NCBI GenBank assembly: GCA_021825285.1 | Contig: JAKAHW010000004.1 | Span: forward strand, 1 to 18,852 | Length of the DNA stretch: 18,852 bases | Direction of reading: 5' to 3' | Source of the DNA: a bacterium | Lineage (GTDB): Bacteria > Patescibacteria > Microgenomatia > Levybacterales > GWA1-39-11 | In this document: positions 1 to 8,200 of the stretch, piece after piece | Position numbering within the stretch: position 1 is the first letter of the stretch | How the letters are laid out: each line of letters opens with the position of its first letter | Position numbers and translations under genes: made by a program | The notes under the pieces: model-generated | Seen by the model: the letters and a program-made list of their open reading frames with translations, nothing else | Told to the model about the DNA's origin: nothing | The model's database searches: none

Positions 1-111
1 AAATCCTAAATCCTAATATCTAAATCCTAAACAATTTTGAAACCCCAAAATTTTAAACATTAGAATTTGTGATTTGTTTAGAATTTAGAATTTCGTGCTT
101 AGAATTTTTCA
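1..111. repeat. Spacer with degenerate 7-8 nt word repeats downstream of atpG
   Basis: Non-coding spacer at the window edge. Positions 1-30 repeat the word AAATCCT or TAAATCC four times with small changes, and 61-107 repeat TTAGAATTT and TTTAGAA words; read on the other strand the latter become AAATTCTAA, close to the first set. A short AT-rich inverted repeat (33-39 with 46-52, loop of six) lies between the two blocks; it is too weak to call a terminator. Similar word repeats recur in the other spacers of the ATPase cluster. Confidence 0.5.
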
Positions 112-981
112 TTATCTCCATAAAGTATAGCTGGCTAACCTCTCCAGCTGCTTATTGTTCAAAACCAGTTTTTTAGTTCGTCTTTCCTGATGCTTAAGCA
201 AACCTTCGGTTTTTTCTATATTGGTAAGCGCTTCTTCCATTGCCATAATTCTTGAAGCAAAACGAGCGAGTTCCCCTTCGCTAACTGACTGATTAAACAA
301 GGAAGAAAAGACCTGATCCTGGAAAAAAGTAAGAATTGTATCAAGGGAAGGTTCAAAGAAAAAACCTACCTTCCCTACTTCCTCCTCCTCTTCTTCAGCG
401 CTTAGCTCTTCCTCGCCTGTAATCTTGAAAACTGTTGGATTTTGCTTTGCAACATTTTCAAATTTTCCGTAAAAAACTTCTACTACATCATAATTTACCA
501 GAAATATGGCAATTTTTTGAAGATCTGAAAGAACAACGTTTGTGTCGGGAAGATCAAAGTAAGTATACTCGCGTCCGTGATATTTTCTTTCAAACAATTC
601 TTTCCCTAATTTCCCAATTACAACTATATCAGACTGTTCTTTATCGATATTTTCTGTATAGAATGTGAAAAGTCGATTAATAATATCTCCGTACATTTTG
701 GTGTTTGATGCCAAAAAAACCTTCGCTGTTTTTCCATTGGTGGGATATTTTGTAACAAATTTTCCTCCCTTTTTCTCTTTCAAAAGCCTGTTAATCTCTT
801 TTTTGTAGCTTTTCTTAACATCTAAGAAAACAAAAGAAAGTCTTTCCAGGAATTCACGGGTTGAAAGAACCTTGTCTCTTACCCTTTGCATTTTAATAAC
901 GGCAATTTCCTGATATGCCATCGCGAGCTTCTTAAATGTTCCAACCAACTCAATTTCGTTTTTTATCTTTGAATTTGCCAT
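112..981 (-). CDS. atpG: F-type ATPase gamma subunit
   Basis: Gamma is the central shaft of F1 that turns inside the alpha/beta hexamer and contacts the c-ring. The 289-residue product has the family length and both family ends. The N-terminal helix (about residues 3-65) resembles the usual start with a conserved Ala-Met / Lys-Met-x-Arg pattern. Residues 88-104 (VFLASNTKMYGDIINRL) sit where the family has its 'SD+GLCGxxN' segment, but divergent. The C-terminal helix (about 235-289) keeps the pattern S-R-I-M-A-M-E-E-A-x-x-N. A run of acidic residues (189-201) just before F-F-F-E-P-S is unusual. ATG start; no clear ribosome binding site. It follows atpA after a 137-nt repeat-rich spacer, in the usual A-G order; the beta gene would be expected next, beyond position 1. 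TAA stop. Confidence 0.9.
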   Translation of the reverse strand: MANSKIKNEIELVGTFKKLAMAYQEIAVIKMQRVRDKVLSTREFLERLSFVFLDVKKSYKKEINRLLKEKKGGKFVTKYPTNGKTAKVFLASNTKMYGDIINRLFTFYTENIDKEQSDIVVIGKLGKELFERKYHGREYTYFDLPDTNVVLSDLQKIAIFLVNYDVVEVFYGKFENVAKQNPTVFKITGEEELSAEEEEEEVGKVGFFFEPSLDTILTFFQDQVFSSLFNQSVSEGELARFASRIMAMEEALTNIEKTEGLLKHQERRTKKLVLNNKQLERLASYTLWR

Positions 982-1118
982 AAAATTTTTAAATTCTAAA
1001 CCCTAAATCCTACTTTTCCAAGGAAAAGCTTTAATTTCTAAAACTTGAATCATGAATCTTGTATCCTGAATCCTGAATCATAGTCCTTAATACTTGATAC
1101 ATAATACATGCTTCACGT
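982..1118. repeat. Word-repeat spacer between atpA and atpG
   Basis: 137-nt non-coding spacer. The stretch 988-1010 carries AAATTCTAAACC / CTAAATCC words; 1044-1108 carries a ladder of TTGAATCAT, TGAATCTTG, TATCCTGAATCC, TGAATCATAG and TTGATACATAATAC words. No consensus promoter or strong hairpin was found, so read-through from atpA to atpG is assumed. Long degenerate spacers are odd inside an operon whose genes normally sit close together. Confidence 0.5.
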
Positions 1119-2618
1119 CTAACTTTTTTCCTGCTTTCCTCCTAATAGCCCGAGTAATTTCTCTCTATTCTGCTGTACTTTTCCAAGCATTTCATTTAAT
1201 GTGGCTGACTTCATAAGGTCTTCAAACAAAGCCTTTTCTCGTCCAGCTTTAAACGCTTCGTACAACTTCTTTTTCATCTCAGGCAAATTTTTAAGAGATT
1301 CATCATCTAAAAGCCTTAGCCAGATAAGAGTAAAAAGGGTCATTTGGACCTCAGAGGGAAGAATCTCATTGTATCCTTGTTCAAAAAAATCATAAATAAC
1401 ATCTCCTGTTCGTAAAATCTGCTTAACGTTATCGGTAAGTTCTGCTCCAAAATGGGAAAACTCCTGCATCTTTTCATAAAGCGCCAAAAAGGAAGTAAGT
1501 TCATGGTTTACGCTTCTTGCCAAAGTTGTATGAGCCTGCCTTCCAACCCTTGTAACAGAAAGGGAGGTGTTAACAGCAGGTCTCATTCCCTGATAATAGA
1601 TATTGCTGTCAAAGAAAATGTGACCGTCCGTTATACCCATAAGATTTGTAGCGATGTAACCTGTAAGATCTCCTTCAACTATTTCTACAATTGGCAGCGC
1701 TGTAATCGAGACATCTTTGGTTGGGTCATTCGGATGTTTAAAATTGCCCGCTCTTTCCAAAAGCTTTGCATGGGCATGGAAAATATCTCCCGGATATGAA
1801 TCACGACCCGGAAATCTTTTTGCAAGAAGAGAAACTTCCCGGTAATATTTTGCATGAGTCGAAAGGTCATCAAAAACAATTAGAACATCCCTTCCTTGAT
1901 CCCTGAAGTATTCTGCCACTGTCATCGCTGTATAAGGAGTCAAATATATCAAGCTAGGTGAGTCGTGAGAAGTTGTCGCAACAATAACAAAATCTTTTAG
2001 TTTTTCTGCTTCAAAAAACTCTTGTATATGTTTAATATCGCTTTTCTTCCTTCCAATTGCAGCATAAACAACAACCGTTCCTTGAGAAATCTGGTTTTTA
2101 ATTGCTGTAAAGAGAAATGAGGTTTTTCCTGTTTTTCTGTCACCGATAATAAGCTCTTTCTGCCCGCGTCCCAAAGGAATCATCATATCAACAACCGAAA
2201 CACCGGTGAAAAATGGAGTCTTAATTTTAGAGCGGGTCTCAAGTCCAGGAGCTCCTGAATTAATCTCACGTATTGTTTCAGGTTTTTTATAATCATCTTT
2301 ATTTGAAAACTTCCATCCTAAAGGTCCAATTATATGTCCTAAAAGCACATCCCCTACCCCAATTGAAAGAGACCGGCCTGTTCTTGTTACTTTTGTTCCG
2401 ACCTTTACCGCCTTGGGAGAATAAATCAACGATTGGACATAATCATTTTGGAGGATAAAAGCTTCCCCCATTTCTCCTGTCTCGTACTCCAAAATCTCGT
2501 GGAGCTCGACGCCTGGAAGACCTGCAACAGAAATAATAGGATATTGGACCTGTTCCACTATCCCAAACTCTCCTGTTTTTTGGAGTCCTTCCTCGTATTT
2601 CTCAGATATTTTCTTCAT
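1119..2618 (-). CDS. atpA: F-type ATPase alpha subunit
   Basis: Alpha is the non-catalytic nucleotide-binding subunit of the F1 hexamer; it supplies the arginine finger to the beta catalytic site. The 499-residue product shows the beta-barrel signature K-V-T-R-T-G-R (about 76-82), Walker A GDRKTGKT (159-166), a Walker B strand D-V-L-I-V-F-D-D-L-S (244-253), P-G-R-D-S-Y-P-G-D-I-F (270-280), and P-A-V-N-T-S-L-S-V-T-R-V-G (347-359), in which R357 is the arginine finger. Nucleotide binding and the alpha role in catalysis therefore look intact. The N-terminus is about nine residues shorter than E. coli alpha before the first barrel strand; that end normally contacts delta. ATG start with no evident Shine-Dalgarno site. 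It lies 69 nt after atpH, in standard gene order. Confidence 0.95.
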   Translation of the reverse strand: MKKISEKYEEGLQKTGEFGIVEQVQYPIISVAGLPGVELHEILEYETGEMGEAFILQNDYVQSLIYSPKAVKVGTKVTRTGRSLSIGVGDVLLGHIIGPLGWKFSNKDDYKKPETIREINSGAPGLETRSKIKTPFFTGVSVVDMMIPLGRGQKELIIGDRKTGKTSFLFTAIKNQISQGTVVVYAAIGRKKSDIKHIQEFFEAEKLKDFVIVATTSHDSPSLIYLTPYTAMTVAEYFRDQGRDVLIVFDDLSTHAKYYREVSLLAKRFPGRDSYPGDIFHAHAKLLERAGNFKHPNDPTKDVSITALPIVEIVEGDLTGYIATNLMGITDGHIFFDSNIYYQGMRPAVNTSLSVTRVGRQAHTTLARSVNHELTSFLALYEKMQEFSHFGAELTDNVKQILRTGDVIYDFFEQGYNEILPSEVQMTLFTLIWLRLLDDESLKNLPEMKKKLYEAFKAGREKALFEDLMKSATLNEMLGKVQQNREKLLGLLGGKQEKS

Positions 2619-2687
2619 ATGTCTATTTATTGTTTATGAATTATTATTTATGAAACTATTTGTTTGTCACCGTAAATCATCAATAAT
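2619..2687. other. AT-rich spacer between atpH and atpA
   Basis: 69-nt spacer with TTTATTGTTTATGAATTATTATTTATGAA-like word repetition (quoted loosely) and ATCATCAATAATC words. On the minus strand a GTGACA-like element followed 17 nt later by an ATAATA stretch could be a weak internal promoter for atpA; this is suggestive only. Confidence 0.25.
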
Positions 2688-3155
2688 CTATGCTCCTAGC
2701 ACCCCATCCACTCTCTTCGCCAAAGAATAATCCCGGAACAATCCTCCTGATTCCAAAATAACCCCTCCCAAAATCGTTGGATCAACCGTCACATCAATCA
2801 CACATTTCCCTCCCAAATTTTCAATTAACCAATCCGAAATCTTTTCCAAAATATCCTTGGTAGGAAGAATTGCAAGGCGGATTTGAACAGTAGGAATGAT
2901 TTTTAAACCCTTTAAAAGATTTTCTACGTATTTAACTACGGCTAAGGGGTTATTTACTGAAATTTTTTCCTGCTCCATGATATTCAAAAGGATTTTCCCC
3001 TGATTTTCATTAAAAACTGTAATTACTTTTTTTTCAAAAGAATCTCCAGTTTTAAAACTGCTTGCCCTTAAATGCTCAAGCTTTTCTATCAACTCGTTTA
3101 GGTCTGCGGAAGAATAAATATCCTGTAAAAAATCTTTATATCCTGAGGTTTTCAT
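2688..3155 (-). CDS. atpH: F-type ATPase delta subunit
   Basis: Delta sits on top of F1 and ties alpha to the b-subunit stalk, holding the stator. The 155-residue product is a little shorter than the usual 175-180, with the shortening in the helical N-terminal domain. The C-terminal part is clearly of this family: a helix around 100-115 followed by V-D-V-T-V-D-P-T-I-L-G-G-V-I-L (about 119-133), matching the family pattern 'vDpsliGG', then a final S-L-A-K-R-V helix. The ATG overlaps the atpF stop as ATGA, so the two are translationally coupled, which supports both as stator parts made together. No recognisable ribosome binding site beyond this overlap. Confidence 0.88.
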   Translation of the reverse strand: MKTSGYKDFLQDIYSSADLNELIEKLEHLRASSFKTGDSFEKKVITVFNENQGKILLNIMEQEKISVNNPLAVVKYVENLLKGLKIIPTVQIRLAILPTKDILEKISDWLIENLGGKCVIDVTVDPTILGGVILESGGLFRDYSLAKRVDGVLGA

Positions 3156-3871
3156 AGGTTAGTTTTCACGGTTGGCGTCTTAATTTGCAATTCTGCAAAA
3201 AGTCCATCTTTTTTCGCATTTTCCAAAGCTTGAAGGATAATCTCGCCATGCTGTTCAGCCGTGAGGCTCTTGCCTAAAACGTCTTTTGCGATCTTGTTTA
3301 CAAGTGTAGAAATTTCTTGAGCAATATTATCCACCCGGTTCTTTTTGTAATCTTCGATTTCTTTTTGGACTCGGTCAAACTCTTCCGAAATCTTCTTGCT
3401 GATAAGCTCTTGTGATTCAACAGTTTCAGACCTTAAAACTTTTCTGAAATCCTCGAGTTCTTCGTCTGCAATTTTCCCAACGCTTTCCAAAGTGGTATTG
3501 GCATGATTTAGATATTCTTGTTTTAATCCCTCAAACAAATCCTTGTATTTTTTGTCAAATTCCTCTGAATCTACCTTTAGCTCACGGACTCCTTGTTCTC
3601 CTACTCTCTCCAAATTCTCTTCAACTCTGTTTAAAAAGTCTGTTTTTACAATTTCAGCATCCAGAATTATTTTTTCGGCGCGATCTATTGCTTTTTTGAT
3701 TATTTCTTCGGCTTTTTGATCAGCTTCATCATGAGCTTTTAAAAAGATCTTGTCCAGCCTTTTCTCTTCCTGGGCTAACCTTTTTTCTTTCTTTGACAAG
3801 AAGTAGGCGAATAAAAGCACAAGAAGGCTTAGGAGAATTGGAGCTATAATTGTTAAGGGCAGAAATTCCAT
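3152..3871 (-). CDS. atpF: F-type ATPase b subunit, elongated
   Basis: Subunit b is the membrane-anchored peripheral stalk that holds F1 through delta. The 239-residue product has one N-terminal membrane helix (about 5-25) followed by K-K-E-K-R-L and a long, highly charged helix (about 27-190) rich in Lys/Glu with heptad-like spacing, typical of b. The C-terminal part (about 190-239) is less charged. At 239 residues it is much longer than the common 155-170, so the stalk may be longer, or an extra C-terminal segment may be present. It ends in TGA overlapping the atpH ATG by four bases. The start ATG is the first in frame and places the membrane helix at the N-terminus as expected; no Shine-Dalgarno site is visible. 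A 184-nt spacer separates it from the upstream c-like gene. Confidence 0.85.
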   Translation of the reverse strand: MEFLPLTIIAPILLSLLVLLFAYFLSKKEKRLAQEEKRLDKIFLKAHDEADQKAEEIIKKAIDRAEKIILDAEIVKTDFLNRVEENLERVGEQGVRELKVDSEEFDKKYKDLFEGLKQEYLNHANTTLESVGKIADEELEDFRKVLRSETVESQELISKKISEEFDRVQKEIEDYKKNRVDNIAQEISTLVNKIAKDVLGKSLTAEQHGEIILQALENAKKDGLFAELQIKTPTVKTNL

Positions 3872-4055
3872 ATATTTTTATTATTGGTTTAGGCCGCAGT
3901 CTTGACGAGGACCGCAAGCTTTGCTTATTTATTATTTACTATTTCCAAATTGTTATCAAGTAACTTTCTATATCTATATTTAATTTCATCTGAATCATGA
4001 ACCTTGAATCATAAATTATCAATAATCAATCATCAATAACCAACCTCAAATATCT
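3872..4055. repeat. Spacer with GC-rich hairpin and word repeats, c-like gene to atpF
   Basis: 184-nt spacer. A GC-rich island at 3891-3925 stands out in AT-rich surroundings. As minus-strand RNA it could form a 6-bp stem (3910-3915 with 3896-3901, one G-U pair, loop of eight), and a second tiny palindrome with an AAGCTT core sits at 3915-3925. No U-run follows, so it is not a standard terminator; RNA processing or attenuation is possible. The rest (3990-4050) is a ladder of TGAATCATGAACC, TTGAATCATAAA and ATCAATAATCAATCATCAATAACC words, like the other spacers. Confidence 0.35.
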
Positions 4056-4862
<807 letters not shown>

Positions 4863-4864
4863 TT

Positions 4865-4894
4865 AGTATATGCAAATTCCAAAACTTGTGTCAA
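4865..4894 (-). promoter_or_regulatory. Consensus promoter, probably leaderless, for the c-like gene and ATPase cluster
   Basis: Minus strand: TTGACA (-35, 4889-4894), an 18-nt spacer, then TATACT (-10, 4865-4870). Only five bases (AAAGT) separate the -10 from the ATG at 4859, so transcription should start at or next to the start codon. This makes a leaderless mRNA and explains the missing ribosome binding site. Confidence 0.75.
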
Positions 4895-4900
4895 TGAGAA

Positions 4901-5008
4901 ATTTATCTCAAATGTTAAATCTCAAAACTCAAAATTACATCTTAAATCCAAAATTCAAAGATCCACGATAAAAAGATTCAGATTTGCCATTTGCGATTTG
5001 AGATAAAT
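4901..5008. repeat. Perfect 13-bp inverted repeat flanking a word-repeat block
   Basis: ATTTATCTCAAAT at 4901-4913 is exactly the reverse complement of ATTTGAGATAAAT at 4996-5008, with 82 nt between. The interior has TTAAATCTC, AAAACTCAAAATT and CTTAAATCCAAAATTC words. The left arm starts just upstream of the c-like gene -35 box, so it could be an operator pair, or the ends of a tiny non-coding repeat element. Confidence 0.6.
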
Positions 5009-5102
5009 ATAACTATTTGTTTCGTAACATATCTTTCTCTAAATCTTCGCATCACCTATTTTCCCATTTTGTATATATATAAATAATTGTAGGTCAAACC
5101 TC

Positions 5103-5132
5103 TTGACATTTCCCCTTTTTTCTGACTTAAAT
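5103..5132 (+). promoter_or_regulatory. Putative promoter for the giant fibre gene
   Basis: TTGACA at 5103-5108, then TTAAAT at 5127-5132 (18-nt spacer) as the best -10. An alternative extended -10 (TGG then TAATAC, 5140-5148) lies just downstream. It would give a leader of roughly 90-100 nt before the chosen ATG at 5236. The -10 is uncertain. Confidence 0.4.
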
Positions 5133-5222
5133 AGTATATTGGTAATACTGGATAAAATGAAAGTTAAACAAGTTGTGAAAACTACATTATTTTCTTGTGG
5201 AAACAAACAAAATTGAGCATTC

Positions 5223-5227
5223 AAAGG
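5223..5227 (+). promoter_or_regulatory. Shine-Dalgarno site for the giant fibre gene
   Basis: AAAGG ends eight bases before the ATG at 5236 and favours that start over the in-frame ATG at 5281, whose AGGAG lies only two bases upstream, and over the ATG at 5374, which has none. It is one of few recognisable ribosome sites in the window. Confidence 0.45.
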
Positions 5228-5235
5228 TAACTTAG

Positions 5236-8200
5236 ATGTTTTTGAAATTAGTCCGATCTTTCTTCCAAAAAACAGGAGAAATGCGGAAGATAATCGGTTT
5301 AATTGTTGTGGCAAAAAGGCTTGAGACCTTCCACTATAACCATCTTTTCTTCTCTCCTTTTCGTGGTTCCGTAATGTCCCACATCGCCCTCTTCTCTTTT
5401 ATCGTGGTAACTGTTGGCGGTGTATCTGCTCTAACTTTCCAGAAATATTTAGCAAAAAACAGGGGTTCACAAGTTTTATCTGCCCAAACACGAGACAAAG
5501 GTGAGGTCCTTGCTTCTACCACTCAAGCTTTGAAAGGATTTTTGTCAATTAATGTTCCTGCTAACTTTAATGACAATGTATTCTTGAAAAAAGATCTTGA
5601 AGTGGCAGGCTCTGCCAATTTTAAGGGAGATGTGACAATAGCAGCAAAAAAAATAACTGCAGAGACAATAGGAGCATCAAATGTTGTTTACGGGCTGACA
5701 GCAGGATCAGGAATTAATGTTGGAACAGGACAAACTCCAACAATAACAAATTCAGGAGTTGTATCCTTGCAGGGAAAAACCGGCGCATTAACTTTTGAGG
5801 CAGGGTCAAATATAACAATTGACGGAATGAAAATTTCAAGTTCTGTTTCGTCTCCCAACGCATTCAAAACAATTTCTGATGGAACTGATTCTTTTGCTGC
5901 AGGTTCTTCAACTGACACCCTGACTCTTGCTGCGGGAACAGGAATGACACTGACAACGGATACGGCAAATAAGAAGATAACTTTCTCAGCAGGGGGGACT
6001 AGCGGATGGACAGACGGAGGAACAAATGTATATCTTTCAACAATAACGGATAAGGTAGGGATTGGAACACAAACTCCTTCGACAACTCTTGATGTTTCAG
6101 GAAGCTTGAACACAACAGGAGCCGTAACCTTTGGATCAACACTCGCGGTAACAGGTACAACTTCTTTAAATGGCGGGGCAGCAATTCCAACGGGACAAAC
6201 CTTCACTCTTTCAGGGAATTTAGGATCAAGTATAATTCCAGGAACAAACAATACATACGACTTAGGATCAAACTCCAATCAGTTCTCAAATATATACGGA
6301 CAAAACCTATATGTTGCAGGAAACCTAATAACTACCGGGTCACAAGCAGGATTCTGGCAGAGAAATTCCGGCGTAGTAACACCTCAAAGCACAACAGATG
6401 ATCTGACAGTCGGTGGATCAACTACTTCTTCTGCAAAGTTCCAAGTTTCAGGAACTACAGGAAGCGCAACTGCAACATCTCTCAGCTCAACAGGGCAAAC
6501 CAATCTTGGAGCAAATGTAAGGGTAACAGGAGCAGCAACTCTTTCAGGTAATTTGAATGTTGCGGGAGTTGCATCAATTAGCGGATCAGAGATAATAGTT
6601 CCCTCAACTGCCGGAACTACCGCTTTAACTCTCAGAGCGTCTCCAGGAGCTGTTGGAAATATATTCGATATTCAAAATACACAAGGAGACACCTCTCTTT
6701 TCTCAATTGCAAATGACGGCTCTCTTACCATGGGAGGAGCAACTCTATCAAGCACAGGTCTTCAATCAGCTGGCGCAATAAAACTGACAAATGCGGCAAA
6801 TACACTTGTAGGTACGGCAATTGAAGGGGGCTGGACAATGAATTCAAATGCTTACACCTATCGAAGAAGCGTTACTGTCACAAATACTTCAGGGTCTACT
6901 TTGCCAAAGAATTACCAGATTACGGTTGCTCTTTCGCAAGGGGCTTCCAATCAAGTCTACTCTACTGCCCAGACAGGATCCCCATATTATGATTTCAGAA
7001 CTGCCTGGGACAATACTGGAAACGTCACGGAAATTGCAAGAAATGTCTCATCTTTCACTTCAAGCAATGTAACATACTCATTCCAACTGCAAGCAAATAT
7101 ATCAGCAGGAAACTCTGACACTTACTACATTTATTATAGAAACACTGCTCTTGCTACAATTCCTGCCGGTTATTCTTCATACGTTGGGAACCTTCAGGTG
7201 GATGCGCTTGACAGTATTTCAGGCTGGACTTCAACAGACAACAATAACTACCCTCTTACTCTTGAAACCACAACCAAAAATGAAGGGACAGGATCTATGA
7301 AAAGTGCCGCACTTGCAGGAGCAATACCAACTATTTCATCTGCAGGACAAGGACAGCTTTTGGGAAATACAAAAAAGAGCTCAAGTCTATTAGCCTCGGT
7401 TGGCGGAACTCAATATGTTTACTCCATGGGAGGAAATGACGGAAATACAGACCTTACAACAGTTACAAAAACAACAATTGACGGTTCAGGCAATGCAGGA
7501 ACTCCAACTACTGCTTCCCAGGGTCAATTGCCTACAGCTACTTCAGGACTCGTAACAGTATCTGCAATTACAGCTGTTGATGGAGGCAATGGCGCAGACG
7601 GAACACTTGACCTTTCCCTGGGCTCGGGAGTGGGAGGATGTTATGGGAAAGGTCTTTCGTGGAACTCGGCAACTTCAACATGCTACATAAGCGGATATTC
7701 GGTAGGACCTTATATGGGATACAACACGGCAGAATTTATCTCCTTTCAAAATGCTGCGGGAGATCAGGTTATTTTCGCAGGCAGCGGAACCTGGCGTCGA
7801 ATATACAACAGAACCAACAATACGATATCAGGTGGGGCATATATGTGGACTTATGATGGTGTAACAAATTTTCCAAATGCAGCAGGAAACCAAGTTATAA
7901 GCCTGGGGGATGGAACTTCACAAATTTACAATATTACAACCGATACTGTATCTGTCGGTCCTTCAATGTTGTATGACCCTTCTACCGGATCAAATACTTT
8001 TACTAATGCTGCCGGAAACCGCGTGATTGTAGCAGCTGGACCTGGAGCTAATGCTTCAAAAACTGTTATCTATAACATCACTAATAATACCGCTGCAGCA
8101 GGACCGGATCTTGGGGCAAATGCAGGTCCAGGTTCCCTTTCTTTTACAAACGCTGCGGGAAACCAGGTAATAGTTATGGGAAACGGCAGTTCCACAACCA

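Noticed and set aside
31..54. Rho-independent terminator after atpG
   Set aside because: The stem is only seven mostly A-T pairs and lacks a proper U-run on the transcribed strand; beta and epsilon genes would be expected to follow in the same operon.
1..111. CRISPR array suggested by recurring words in the spacers
   Set aside because: No constant repeat of 23-40 nt and no regular unique spacers; the words are 7-9 nt and drift from copy to copy.
3152..3157. TGA recoded as Gly or Trp
   Set aside because: TGA ends atpF in a normal ATGA overlap with atpH and also ends the ABC permease at the expected family length, so TGA is a stop here.
3729..3917. 62-codon minus-strand frame overlapping the atpF start
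   Set aside because: Out of frame with clearly coding atpF, low-complexity and without start signals.
5157..5216. 19-codon frame upstream of the giant gene as a leader peptide
   Set aside because: Starts with ATG and is near the putative promoter, but has no ribosome site, no run of regulatory codons and no terminator-antiterminator structure; chance is as likely.
5688..6278. 196-codon open frame on the minus strand inside the giant gene
   Set aside because: It lies wholly opposite the fibre gene and has the Pro/Val-rich composition expected from the reverse complement of Gly/Thr/Ser-rich codons; no start signal.
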